Shown: positions 17,794-26,339 of the stretch, in pieces
Numbering within the stretch: position 1 is the stretch's first letter
Layout: each line of letters begins with the position of its first letter
Source of the DNA: Acidobacteriota bacterium
Lineage (GTDB): Bacteria > Acidobacteriota > Terriglobia > Terriglobales > Acidobacteriaceae
DNA: 64,000 nucleotides
Reading direction: 5' to 3'
NCBI GenBank assembly: GCA_018268895.1
Contig: JAFDVP010000001.1
Span: forward strand, 806,001-870,000
Made by a program: the position numbers and the translations under genes
Notes under the pieces: generated by a model
What the model was told of the DNA's origin: nothing
Databases searched by the model: none
What the model saw: the letters and a program-made list of their open reading frames with translations, nothing else

Positions 17794-18840
17794 ATGAAGA
17801 TCCTCTACGCAGCGGGCCTCTCCCCGAACGACTCGTCGCTCTATCGCTTATGGGCGTTGGAGCGGCTTGGCCACAAGGTCGTGGCGTTCAATTTCTTTCC
17901 GTATGAATCGTCGAACAAGCTTGTTCGAAAGATTGTCCATCGAATCGCAATGGGGCCGCAGGTCGATCGCTTCAATCTCGACCTGATCGCCGCCGCAGAG
18001 CGTGAGCGCCCCGATGTGCTTTGGGCCGATAAACTGCTTTGGATGCGTCCGCGTACTCTGGACCGCCTGCGCGAACTAGGCATCGTTACGGTCAGCTACA
18101 TGATCGACAATCCCTTCGGTTCGCGCCAGGACCCCGGATGGCGACTCTACATGAAAGGCATTCCGCACTACGATCTCCATGTCGTACAGCGCGACAAGAA
18201 CATTCAGGACTACATGGCCCGTGGCGCCCGCGACGTGATTAAAATTCAAACCGCCTACGAGCCCACCATTCATTTTCCGCCGACTGAGGACTGGTCTGAC
18301 AAGGACCGTAACCGCGAGGTTTCCTTTATCGGAACACCGTATGATGATCGAGCTGAGACGCTCACGCGGCTCTCATCTGAATTTGGGACAGTGATTTCGG
18401 GTGGCCGGCATGTCTGGCAACGCGCTCTCTCGCCAGATGCCTTTAAGGCACTCTATCGTGAAGGCGAACTCTTTCTAGAGCAGTACCGTGAGGCCATCTG
18501 GCGCTCCAAAATCAATCTCAGCTTCATTACCCACTCCAATCAGGACGAGTTCGTCCATAAGAGCTTCGAGATAGCAGGCTGTGGCGGCTTCCTGCTCGCC
18601 GAGCGCTCCCCCGGTCATATGGCTCGCTTCAAAGAGGACGAGGAGGCAGTCTTCTTCACCGGGTATGAAGAGTTGGCGCTGAAGATTCGCCGCTACCTGC
18701 CCGACGAAGCAGCCCGCACACGGATCGCTGCTGCTGGACACGCTCGCGGACAGCGCGACGGTTACCACAACGACCGCCAGGTAAGCCTCATCATCCTGCG
18801 CGCAGAATCCATCCTTCACAAGCGCAACGCAAACAAGTAA
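17794..18840 (+). CDS. Glycosyltransferase, CgeB/GT4-like
   Basis: The 348-residue protein starts MKILYAAGLSPNDSSLYRLWALERLGH, a GT-B N-terminal strand and helix. It carries the CgeB/glycosyl-transferase-group-1-like C-terminus: INLSFITHSNQDEFVHKSFE, IAGCGGFLLAERSPGHMARF and EDEEAVFFTGYEELALKIRRYL. This family transfers sugars onto polysaccharide or spore-coat components; acceptor and donor are not known here. The ATG at 17794 follows GAAGAGG. It sits between the MgtE_N protein and the NRAMP-like transporter in the same direction. No transmembrane segment was seen, so it is likely cytoplasmic or peripheral. Confidence 0.82.
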   Translation: MKILYAAGLSPNDSSLYRLWALERLGHKVVAFNFFPYESSNKLVRKIVHRIAMGPQVDRFNLDLIAAAERERPDVLWADKLLWMRPRTLDRLRELGIVTVSYMIDNPFGSRQDPGWRLYMKGIPHYDLHVVQRDKNIQDYMARGARDVIKIQTAYEPTIHFPPTEDWSDKDRNREVSFIGTPYDDRAETLTRLSSEFGTVISGGRHVWQRALSPDAFKALYREGELFLEQYREAIWRSKINLSFITHSNQDEFVHKSFEIAGCGGFLLAERSPGHMARFKEDEEAVFFTGYEELALKIRRYLPDEAARTRIAAAGHARGQRDGYHNDRQVSLIILRAESILHKRNANK

Positions 18841-18964
18841 AACGCAAAAGCACGTTATTCTGGAGCGGGGGCAGTACGACTCCGGTTCATCTCACAACCA
18901 AGGGCTGGCTTTTGACGGGGCCACGCCATAACACTGGCCTCTACTCCTGGAGCGCGGGGAACGC

Positions 18965-20215
18965 ATGACACTGTGGCGAAGATGGCGGACGCGGTTGCTC
19001 CTCTTTCTCGCCGTGCTTGGCCCTGGCTTCATCACCGCCAACGTTGACAACGACTCCGGCGGCATCCTCACCTACTCGCAGGCGGGAGCGCAGTACGGCT
19101 ACGCGCTTCTCTGGACCATCATCCCCATCACTCTCGCCCTCATCGTCGTGCAGGAGATGTGCGCGCGCATGGGCGTTGTCACAGGCAAGGGCCTCAGCGA
19201 TCTCATCCGCGAGGAGTTCGGCCTCCGCATCACCTTCGTCATCATGATCCTGCTGGTCATCGTCAACTTCGGCAACGTCATGGCGGAGTTCGCGGGAATC
19301 GCCGGCTCCATGCAGCTCTTTCACCTCAGCAAATACATCAGCGTTCCGGTCTGCGCCTTCATCGTCTGGATACTCATCGTGAAGGGCGACTACAAGAGCG
19401 TCGAAAAGGTCTTCCTCGTCGCCAGCTCGGTCTATATTGCGTACATTCTGGCTGGCGTCCTCAGTGGTCCCAACTGGCACACAGCCCTCGTCCAGACCGT
19501 CAAATTGCCCGAACGCGCCGTCTGGAGTGACAGGAACTACGTCTACATGACAATCGGCGTCATCGGCACCACGATCACGCCATGGATGCAGTTCTACCTG
19601 CAATCGTCCATCGTCGAAAAGGGAATCAGCATCAAGGAGTACAAGCACTCCCGGCTCGACGTCATCGTCGGCTCCATCTTTACCGACGTCGTGGCCTGGT
19701 TCATCATTGTCGCCTGTGCGGCCACGCTCTTTACGCACGGCGTGCGCAACATCGCCGAGGCGTCCGACGCCGCCGAAGCGATGAAGCCTCTCGCCGGCCA
19801 GTATGCCTTCATCCTCTTCGCCGGGGGACTCTTCAACGCCTCGTTGTTCGCCGCCTGCATTCTTCCGCTCTCGACGGCATATACCGTCTGCGAGGGCCTG
19901 GGGCTCGAGAGCGGGCTCGACAAGAGCTTTGGTGAGGCGCGGTTCTTCTACTGGTTCTATACGCTGCTGCTCTCGCTGGGAGCAGCAGCCGTACTGATCC
20001 CGAACTTCCCTCTGATCAAGGTCATCATCGGCTCACAGGTGCTCAACGGGGTGCTTCTCCCCGTGGTGCTGATCTTCATGCTCCGGCTCATCAACCGGTA
20101 CGAGCTGATGGGCGAGTATACAAACTCGCGCTGGTTCAATGTCGTCGCATGGCTGACGGCGATCATCGTCATCGCGCTGTCGCTGGTGCTGATGTGGAAC
20201 AGCATCCACGGCTGA
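18965..20215 (+). CDS. NRAMP-superfamily divalent metal transporter with altered metal site
   Basis: A 416-residue polytopic protein of about eleven helices with the NRAMP start LGPGFITANVDNDSGG. In classical Mn/Fe transporters TM1 carries DPGN; here the aligned residues are D30-S-G-G33, keeping the aspartate and losing the asparagine. The TM6 motif, normally MPH, reads TPW. Loss of the TM6 methionine is a feature described for NRAMP-related magnesium transporters, so Mg2+ rather than Mn2+/Fe2+ is a reasonable guess. An MgtE_N/CBS protein encoded upstream fits this. The ATG at 18965 follows GGGGAA. Substrate identity is inference. Confidence 0.85.
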   Translation: MTLWRRWRTRLLLFLAVLGPGFITANVDNDSGGILTYSQAGAQYGYALLWTIIPITLALIVVQEMCARMGVVTGKGLSDLIREEFGLRITFVIMILLVIVNFGNVMAEFAGIAGSMQLFHLSKYISVPVCAFIVWILIVKGDYKSVEKVFLVASSVYIAYILAGVLSGPNWHTALVQTVKLPERAVWSDRNYVYMTIGVIGTTITPWMQFYLQSSIVEKGISIKEYKHSRLDVIVGSIFTDVVAWFIIVACAATLFTHGVRNIAEASDAAEAMKPLAGQYAFILFAGGLFNASLFAACILPLSTAYTVCEGLGLESGLDKSFGEARFFYWFYTLLLSLGAAAVLIPNFPLIKVIIGSQVLNGVLLPVVLIFMLRLINRYELMGEYTNSRWFNVVAWLTAIIVIALSLVLMWNSIHG

Positions 20216-20343
20216 AGGCGTGTTCTATTCCTGAATGAGTCGTCATGAAATCGCCATCCCGGCCGGAGCGGAGAGATATGCTGTTCGCTCGTCGTGCCTA
20301 AATTGTCCCAAGGCTTTTCTACTTGGCCGGCATTTCGAGATGT

Positions 20344-20760
20344 CTAAAGGATCTTGCCGTCAGACAGGTCCTGGATCAGTCCATGGTCTGCCGCGAGAAA
20401 GTCGTACCCCGTCAGTGTGGGGAGCGGGGCCCAGCGCACATCGTTGAAGATGCGGTTCTCGATCTCTCCGCTGAACTCCGTCACCGTGAAGAACTCGAGG
20501 TCGATCACCCCGCCGTTGCGGTAGCGATGCCGAACCCGCGCGACGCTCTTGCCCAGAGTGGCATTGATCCCAAGCTCTTCGTTTAGCTCACGGATCAGCG
20601 CCGCCTCCGACGTCTCGCCGGACTCGATCTTGCCGCCGGGGAACTCCCACTTCAGGCTCATCGGCTGGTCGGGCTTGCGCTGGCAGATCAGCACCTCGGT
20701 TCCCTCCGCGCCCTGGCGCAGGATCAACGCGGCCACGACGAACCTTACCGGCCTTGGCAT
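20344..20760 (-). CDS. Nudix hydrolase, MutT-like (8-oxo-dGTPase type)
   Basis: A 138-residue protein (153 with an upstream GTG at 20805). The Nudix box is complete: GGKIESGETSEAALIRELNE followed by ELGI, matching GX5EX7REUXEEXGU. The N-terminal VVAALILRQ and LKWEFPGGK fit the MutT/CTP-pyrophosphohydrolase group, which sanitises oxidised nucleotides. The ATG at 20760 matches the usual length. It lies downstream of the HAD phosphatase gene on the same strand and may be co-transcribed. Confidence 0.9.
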   Translation of the reverse strand: MPRPVRFVVAALILRQGAEGTEVLICQRKPDQPMSLKWEFPGGKIESGETSEAALIRELNEELGINATLGKSVARVRHRYRNGGVIDLEFFTVTEFSGEIENRIFNDVRWAPLPTLTGYDFLAADHGLIQDLSDGKIL

Positions 20761-20856
20761 GGTCGTTCCGGGGGGGAGCTTCAGTTTGCGAATCGTCGAA
20801 GTCACAGGACTACAGTTTAGACTCCAACGCGCAATTATTCATATTTTCAACTTCAG

Positions 20857-21612
20857 TCAGGCGGGTGTGACGGAGGCAGGATAGTAAACAGGCCAGTTCT
20901 CCTGCACGCAACGGTCGAGCAGGCCGGTCGTCGGATTCACCGGAAATGCGCGTTTTGCAATCGTCAGCATCGCCGCATCGTGGATCGAATTGCCAAACAC
21001 TGCGTCCGGCGAGGCGATCCCAACCCGTTTCAGCGAGACAACCTTGCCCTCGTCCGTGGGAACGTCCAGAAGGGTATCGGTCACCACGCCGTTCTTCGAC
21101 TCCACGCGAGCGGCAAGCACTCGATCGGCAGGGATTCCGAAGCGGCGGACCCCCTCTTCGATGACCCAGTCGTTCGTCGAGCTCACCGCCCAGATGTCCG
21201 CTCCGCTGGCGCGAAGGTTCTCGACAAGCTCCAGCATCTCGGGAAAGATATTGCGCTCGATCTTCGAGGCGAAGAAGTCGCGTGCTGCCTTGCGCAACTC
21301 GTCCTCGCGCAGTCCCTGGTAGATCTGCACCATCTCGCCGCAGATGGCGATCTCCGAGACCTCGCCGCGATGGTAGGCGCGATAGCGGGCGTCCATCCAG
21401 TCGGCGGCCTCGCGCGAGACCAGCCCCGTCTCGATCGTCCACTTCATGAACGTTGAGCCGGCGTCGCCCGACCAAAGCGTACCGTCGCAGTCGAAGACGG
21501 CGACCTTCGGCGACAGGGAGCTGACTGCTGCGTGAAACTCTTCGGTACTAAGCGATCGAATGCTGAGTGTATTGCTCAAGAGGAACTCGACTTTTCCGCG
21601 CATGGCGCTCAT
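20857..21612 (-). CDS. HAD family hydrolase, subfamily IB (phosphoserine-phosphatase-like)
   Basis: The 251-residue protein shows all four HAD motifs: VFDCDGTLW (nucleophile and acid Asp), SSTNDW, the lysine in TDEGKV, and GNSIHDAAML. The helical cap after motif I fits subfamily IB, which includes phosphoserine phosphatase and related small-molecule phosphatases. The exact substrate cannot be read from sequence. No signal peptide or membrane segment is visible. It precedes the Nudix gene on the minus strand. Confidence 0.9.
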   Translation of the reverse strand: MSAMRGKVEFLLSNTLSIRSLSTEEFHAAVSSLSPKVAVFDCDGTLWSGDAGSTFMKWTIETGLVSREAADWMDARYRAYHRGEVSEIAICGEMVQIYQGLREDELRKAARDFFASKIERNIFPEMLELVENLRASGADIWAVSSTNDWVIEEGVRRFGIPADRVLAARVESKNGVVTDTLLDVPTDEGKVVSLKRVGIASPDAVFGNSIHDAAMLTIAKRAFPVNPTTGLLDRCVQENWPVYYPASVTPA

Positions 21613-21771
21613 GGCTGCGCTGTTCAGGACTTCTGCTAGTAACTGATTTTATCAACCGGGCTGCGCGAAACCTATCGTCAGATCAGGTCGTTTGAACCAC
21701 GATCAATACGTGCAGCAGGTTAAAATCTCATGATTCCATTTCGACTGGATCGGCTCGATTTTCCCAGAGGT

Positions 21772-21911
21772 GTCATCCTGAGCGAGCGTAGCGAGTCGAA
21801 GGATCTGCGGCTTGCTTATGCAGGCAATATCTTTATCGGCATCGGGCAAAACGCAGATCCTTCGACTCCGTTTTGCCCGCAAAAGCGCGGCAAAACTACG
21901 CTCAGGATGAC
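21772..21911. repeat. Compound intergenic inverted-repeat element (140 bp)
   Basis: The element starts with GTCATCCTGAGCG and ends with its exact inverse CGCTCAGGATGAC (13 bp). Inside, GAGTCGAAGGATCTGCG at 21793-21809 is repeated inverted at 21852-21868 (17 bp, perfect). A third inverted pair, GTTTTGCC/GGCAAAAC, sits in the right half (21870-21877, 21889-21896). It looks like two copies of one repeat unit arranged head to head. Related units occur in other intergenic gaps of this window. It fills most of the 372-base gap between the HAD and lolA genes; no gene was seen in that gap. Confidence 0.85.
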
Positions 21912-21984
21912 ACTTCATGTGGAGGGTCTCGAAGAGATCGCGCATCTTGGAATCACAAGATCGCACAATAAGTTGTCATACCGC

Positions 21985-22635
21985 CTAGATCGGTGGCAGT
22001 CCACTGACAACCTGAACGCCCGCCGGAGCCGTGAAGGTAAAGTCAGCCTCGCGGGTCGGCACATTCTCCTCGACCTGCGTGAAGGTGAACTCCGTCGTCG
22101 CGCCATCCAACTCTTCCATCTTCATATGCTGAATCGCGCCGGCCGCCGTCACATCGAGCGTCAGTGCTTTGATCCGCTGCTCCATCCCCACCGGCACTCC
22201 TGCGATGTGGATGCCGAGGGAGTCCTGGGTCACGGTTAAGCTGCCAAGCTCTTTCTTCAACTGCGTATGGCCCAGCAAAAACCGCAGCGGGCTGCGCAGG
22301 TCGTCCAACTGCTTTGCGGGAATGCGCTGTGCCTGGTCGTCGCCCGGCGTGTAGAACCACGCAAACTTGCCGTCGAGCACAAAGACCTTACCCGCGGGCT
22401 GGTCGTAGCTCCACCGCATGCGGCCCGGCTTCTTCAGCAGCAGCGTTCCAGACTCTGTGCGGTCGATCCCCATTCCGGCATAGCGCTCGGTGTAGTGCGC
22501 CCGCAGTGACGAGAGCCGGTTGTAGTGGTCGTCGACCTTGCGCAGCAAAGTGTCGGCATCCTGTGCACGCACGAAAACCGGCAGCGCCAGCGCGGATGCC
22601 AGCAACAGAACGCCATGCCGCAGGAAGGATCGCAT
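21985..22635 (-). CDS. lolA: Outer-membrane lipoprotein carrier protein LolA
   Basis: The 216-residue protein has a signal peptide (LLLASALALPVFVRAQ) and the LolA/LolB fold. Recognisable segments are LSSLRAHYTERYAG, GTLLLKKPGRMRWSYDQP, GKFAWFYTPGDDQAQRIP and a later amphipathic strand series. LolA carries lipoproteins across the periplasm. Its ATG overlaps the stop codon of the upstream prepilin gene (TAATG), so translation is probably coupled. It is the last gene of an M16 protease-prepilin-lolA operon. Confidence 0.9.
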   Translation of the reverse strand: MRSFLRHGVLLLASALALPVFVRAQDADTLLRKVDDHYNRLSSLRAHYTERYAGMGIDRTESGTLLLKKPGRMRWSYDQPAGKVFVLDGKFAWFYTPGDDQAQRIPAKQLDDLRSPLRFLLGHTQLKKELGSLTVTQDSLGIHIAGVPVGMEQRIKALTLDVTAAGAIQHMKMEELDGATTEFTFTQVEENVPTREADFTFTAPAGVQVVSGLPPI

Positions 22636-23186
22636 TACTGAATGGGCTGGGTGCAGTTCGTTCCCCCGGCCGGGTCAAAGGTGATGCGGTTGTTCTCGTC
22701 CGAGCAGAAGCCACGGTCGCCCGACTTGCCCACCGACGTCGGAACGGCGGTGACCTCGTAGGAGGTGTACATGTCCTGGTTGTTCACCGTCACCTTGTTG
22801 CAGTTGGTGATCGCGAAGGTATATCCAGCCTTGTTCCCTGAGGCGACATCCATTGGGATCAGTTGCGCGGCCTGGGCTGAAGGCGCACCAGACTTTGGAT
22901 CGCCGCCAAGCTGTGCCAGCGAACACGAGAACCCATTCGCTGGATACATTGAGTTGTAAGATAGCTGTGCCTGAACGATGGTGCGAACCGACTGCACCGC
23001 AGAGAGCTCATGCGACTGTTTGGTCAGTTTCAGCAACTGGGGAACGGCGAGAGTCATGATAATCAGCATGACCGACATAACGATCAGAAGCTCGATGAGA
23101 GTAAAACCTTCTTCGTGCCCAGCCATCTCCCGTTGCAACTTCTCGCCTGTGCTCTGCCGATCCATCATCAACCTCGCCTCGTTCAT
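22635..23186 (-). CDS. Type IV prepilin-like protein (N-methylation motif)
   Basis: The prepilin-peptidase site is EEG/FTLIELL, followed by the hydrophobic helix IVMSVMLIIMTLAVPQLLKL, in type IV pilin or pseudopilin form. The leader before the cleavage site is long (about 27 residues from the ATG at 23186). An ATG at 23168, preceded by GAGGCGAGG, would shorten it and may be the true start. The mature part has four cysteines in the C-terminal region (around residues 82, 129, 160 and 177), which suggests disulfides. No assembly ATPase or platform gene is adjacent; a secretin gene occurs at the right end of the window. Confidence 0.88.
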   Translation of the reverse strand: MNEARLMMDRQSTGEKLQREMAGHEEGFTLIELLIVMSVMLIIMTLAVPQLLKLTKQSHELSAVQSVRTIVQAQLSYNSMYPANGFSCSLAQLGGDPKSGAPSAQAAQLIPMDVASGNKAGYTFAITNCNKVTVNNQDMYTSYEVTAVPTSVGKSGDRGFCSDENNRITFDPAGGTNCTQPIQ

Positions 23187-23211
23187 CTCTGACGTCCAAC
23201 TCCAGACTTTA

Positions 23212-24531
23212 TCAGCAGGCGAGGTCTTCGCGCTCGACCTTCATCTCGCCAAGGTTACCAAGCAGAGTCAGGGCCATCGCCTCGGTGCGGAAGAGCTCGT
23301 TCGCCAGCCTCTTCACGTCGTCCGGGGTGACTGCCTCGATCTCGCGCGTGATCTCCTCTACGCCGAAGAAGCGGCCGTAGTACATCTGCTGCCGTGCAAG
23401 GTTCGCCATGCGGCTCGACGAGCTCTCGAGTCCCAGAACGATATTGCTCTTCAGCTGGTCCTTTGCCCGCTTCAGCTCGGCGTCGCCGACTGTCTCCTGC
23501 TTCAGACGCCGCAGCTCGGCCATGGTGAGCGCAAGCGTCTCGCGCGTCTTGTCCACGGCCACGCCGGCCGAGATGATCAACGCCCCTGTATCGCGGTAGG
23601 GGCTCATCTCCGAGTAGATCGAGTAGGCCAGCCCGCGGTCCTCGCGGATCGACTGGAAGAGCCGCGAGCTCATGCCGCCGCCCAGCATCGCATTCAGCAG
23701 ATAAACGCCGTAGCGGTCAGGGTGGTTCACGGCCGGGGCCGGAACTCCCAGGCAGAGCTGCACCTGCTCCAGCGACTTCTTGCGCTTGAGCGTAATGTGC
23801 GGCATCGCAACCGGGGCCTCGCGCCGGGGGAAGGGAGTGCTGGCGCTGGGCGCCAGGCCAGCGAACTTCTTCTCCACCTCGGCGACGAAGCTCTCGTGCT
23901 CCAGATTGCCTGCGGCCGAAAATACAATGTTCCGCGGCGTAAACGCCTCGCGGTAGAACTTGAAGACCGTCTCCTGGTCGAAGGCCGACACCGTCTTCTT
24001 CGTCCCGAGGATCGGCCGCCCTAGCGCGTCGCCTTTCCAGAAGTTCTGGGTGAAGATCTCGCTCACCAGGTAGTCCGGGTTGTCCTCGTCCATCTTGATC
24101 TCTTCCAGGATCACGCCCTTCTCGCGAGCCAGCTCGTCGGGGGCGAAGGTCGGATGCAGCACCAGGTCCGATAGCACATCGAGTGCCTCGTTGGTGTGCT
24201 CGTCGAGCGCCTTGATGTTGAAGCAGACGGTCTCCTTGCCGGTGAAGGCGTCCAGGTTGCCGCCGATCGTGTCCACCTCGCGGGCGATCTGGCGTGCCGA
24301 GCGCGCCGTCGTCCCCTTGAACACCATGTGCTCTACAAAATGGGAGATGCCGTTGATCTCGGCCGCCTCATCGCGCGACCCCGAACCCACCCACGCGCCC
24401 ATCGAGACGCTGCGGAGATGGGGGATGCTTTCGGTCAAAACGATCAGGCCGTTATCCAAAACAGACTTGCAGATGTTGCGTGAGACACGGGGGGTAATGC
24501 GTATATCTTCGATCAGGGTGCTTGCTGCCAT
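23212..24531 (-). CDS. M16 zinc metallopeptidase (processing peptidase/PqqL type)
   Basis: The 439-residue protein has the inverted zinc motif HxxEH as H64-F-V-E67-H68 in GISHFVEHMVFKGT. The second half is M16_C (RNIVFSAAGNLEHESFVAEV, then GGGMSSRLFQSIREDRGLAYSIYS). Length fits a single-chain bacterial M16B processing peptidase. No signal peptide is visible, and the substrate is unknown. Its stop lies 25 bases before the prepilin start, so the two are probably co-transcribed. It is divergent from rlmN, sharing a 76-base region. Confidence 0.93.
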   Translation of the reverse strand: MAASTLIEDIRITPRVSRNICKSVLDNGLIVLTESIPHLRSVSMGAWVGSGSRDEAAEINGISHFVEHMVFKGTTARSARQIAREVDTIGGNLDAFTGKETVCFNIKALDEHTNEALDVLSDLVLHPTFAPDELAREKGVILEEIKMDEDNPDYLVSEIFTQNFWKGDALGRPILGTKKTVSAFDQETVFKFYREAFTPRNIVFSAAGNLEHESFVAEVEKKFAGLAPSASTPFPRREAPVAMPHITLKRKKSLEQVQLCLGVPAPAVNHPDRYGVYLLNAMLGGGMSSRLFQSIREDRGLAYSIYSEMSPYRDTGALIISAGVAVDKTRETLALTMAELRRLKQETVGDAELKRAKDQLKSNIVLGLESSSSRMANLARQQMYYGRFFGVEEITREIEAVTPDDVKRLANELFRTEAMALTLLGNLGEMKVEREDLAC

Positions 24532-24607
24532 AGGTCTATTCTTTCATAGGCCGCCCAAAGGGGGTAAACTACAGACAGGCAAGGATATGGGTGAAGTTTA
24601 GGCGCGT

Positions 24608-25873
24608 ATGTGGCACAAAATAAAAGACGAATCGCTGGCGCCGGAATCGGCCGCCGCGCCCAGATCGAAGGCCCTCTTCGGGATGCTCCCCGGCGAGCTG
24701 AAGGCGCTGATGGGGAGCATCGGCCAGAAGCCCTACCGCGCCACGCAGATCGTGGAAGCCATTTATAAACAGCGCGTTAGCTCCATCGACGAGATCACCG
24801 TCCTGCCCACAGCCCTGCGGGAAGAGCTTTCAGCCGCCGGATACACCCTCGGTCTGCCAGAACTCGTCCAGACCGCCCGCTCCGTCGACGGAACCGAACG
24901 CTACCTCGTCCGCCTGGCAGATGGCGAGACCGTCGAGACGGTCTGGATGCCCGACGGCGACGGCGGCGAGCGCGGCGACGGCAGCGATGCCTCAGCCGAA
25001 GAGGAGGCCGCCGAAGGCCTCGAGGGCAACCGCTCCGAATTCGCCACGTCGCCACGCCGCGACCTCAGAAACCTGGGCGCGCTCGAGCAGAACGGCTATC
25101 GCCGGGCGACCATCTGCATCTCCTCGCAGGTCGGATGCGCTGTCAACTGCCAGTTCTGCCTCACGGCCAAGCTCGGCATCAAGCGCAACCTCACCGGCGG
25201 CGAGATCGCCGGCCAGGTCGCCGCTGTCCTCAACCGCCACGGCGTCAAGATCGGCAAGGACCGCATCAACCTCGTCTTTATGGGCATGGGCGAGCCCTTC
25301 CTGAACTACGACGAGTTCATCCGAAGTGTGGAAATCCTCGCCAGGCACATCGGCATCCCCGAATCGCGCATGACCGTCTCCACCTCCGGCATCGAGCCAG
25401 CCATCCGCCGCTTTGCCCTCGAACCCCTGCGTCCCAAGCTCGCCCTCAGCCTCAATGCCTCCAACGACACCGTCCGCGAGCAGGTGATGCCCATCACGCG
25501 CAAATGGAAGATCGCCCAGCTTCTCGAAGCCGTCGGCACCATCCCGCTGGGCAAGCGCGAGTGGGTCACCTTCGAGTACGTCCTCCTCGGCGGCGTCAAC
25601 GACCAGCCCCAGCACGCGCGCGAGGTCCTCGACCTGCTCAAGGACATGCGCGCCAAGGTCAACCTCATCGTCTGGAACCCCGGCCCCGGCATCGCCTACA
25701 CGCAGCCCAAACCTGAGGATGTAACCGTCTTCCAGAAGCTGCTCATCGAAGGCGGCATGCCCACCTACATCCGCCGCCCCCGAGGCCGCGACATCTACGC
25801 CGCCTGCGGCCAGCTCAAACGCACGGTTAGCGAAGAACCGCAGCTTATCATGATCGATTCAGCGACGATTTAG
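24608..25873 (+). CDS. rlmN: 23S rRNA (adenine2503-C2)-methyltransferase, radical SAM
   Basis: RlmN methylates A2503 of 23S rRNA and A37 of some tRNAs. The radical-SAM cluster is C177, C181 and C184 in GCAVNCQFC, and the catalytic C-terminal cysteine is in DIYAACGQLK. The chain is 421 residues, longer than usual. The excess is an acidic, Gly/Asp/Glu-rich insertion at about residues 116-163, between ETVWMP and RRATICISSQ. In other RlmN proteins these two blocks are nearly contiguous. The ATG at 24608 has only a weak ribosome-binding sequence. Confidence 0.95.
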   Translation: MWHKIKDESLAPESAAAPRSKALFGMLPGELKALMGSIGQKPYRATQIVEAIYKQRVSSIDEITVLPTALREELSAAGYTLGLPELVQTARSVDGTERYLVRLADGETVETVWMPDGDGGERGDGSDASAEEEAAEGLEGNRSEFATSPRRDLRNLGALEQNGYRRATICISSQVGCAVNCQFCLTAKLGIKRNLTGGEIAGQVAAVLNRHGVKIGKDRINLVFMGMGEPFLNYDEFIRSVEILARHIGIPESRMTVSTSGIEPAIRRFALEPLRPKLALSLNASNDTVREQVMPITRKWKIAQLLEAVGTIPLGKREWVTFEYVLLGGVNDQPQHAREVLDLLKDMRAKVNLIVWNPGPGIAYTQPKPEDVTVFQKLLIEGGMPTYIRRPRGRDIYAACGQLKRTVSEEPQLIMIDSATI

Positions 25874-25884
25874 AGGATAGTGTA

Positions 25885-26310
25885 ATGGCTCGCCTTTCGA
25901 TTGGTTTAGTCACCACCCTGGAGTTTTTCATTGGTGTTCTGTTTGCTCTGTGGAGTCTCTATGGAGTGAGTGCATTTTTCGCATCGCTAGCTCGCAGACA
26001 TTTTGGTGAGGCTATCTTGTCCGTCCTCTTATTTTTAGCTGCAGCATTTGTTTCGCTGCTGTGCTTTTCAGCCGGGGTTGGATTGATCAGAAGATCTCAA
26101 AGAGCGCGGTTTTCTTCCTTAGTCCAAGGATTTTTCGTTGGCGGTCTGGGCTTGGTGTGTCTGTGGTCAGCAACACATCCAACTGACGAATATTCGCGCT
26201 CCGAATCGGGTTTCGGAGTCGGACTTGCGTTAGTCGTCCTTGTAGTGAGTTTTCTCTGGGTAGTTCTGCTGAATCTTCCTCAGACGCGCGCTGAATTCAA
26301 GCTAACGTGA
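25885..26310 (+). CDS. Small four-helix membrane protein of unknown function
   Basis: The 141-residue protein has four hydrophobic stretches: about residues 8-34, 40-68, 76-93 and 110-131. No family motif is recognised. It starts 11 bases after the rlmN stop with GAGGA upstream, so it may be read from the rlmN transcript. Its base composition is distinctly more AT-rich than its neighbours, which suggests recent acquisition. Codon use otherwise looks coding, with no internal stop. Confidence 0.65.
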   Translation: MARLSIGLVTTLEFFIGVLFALWSLYGVSAFFASLARRHFGEAILSVLLFLAAAFVSLLCFSAGVGLIRRSQRARFSSLVQGFFVGGLGLVCLWSATHPTDEYSRSESGFGVGLALVVLVVSFLWVVLLNLPQTRAEFKLT

Positions 26311-26339
26311 TCGCATAGCCTTGAGATGAGCGGTTCTAG

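Noticed and set aside
21703..21966. Short minus-strand frame reading CHPERSFAALL and LRLATLAQDD
   Set aside because: It is the translation of the inverted-repeat element and resembles the spurious proteins often annotated on such repeats.
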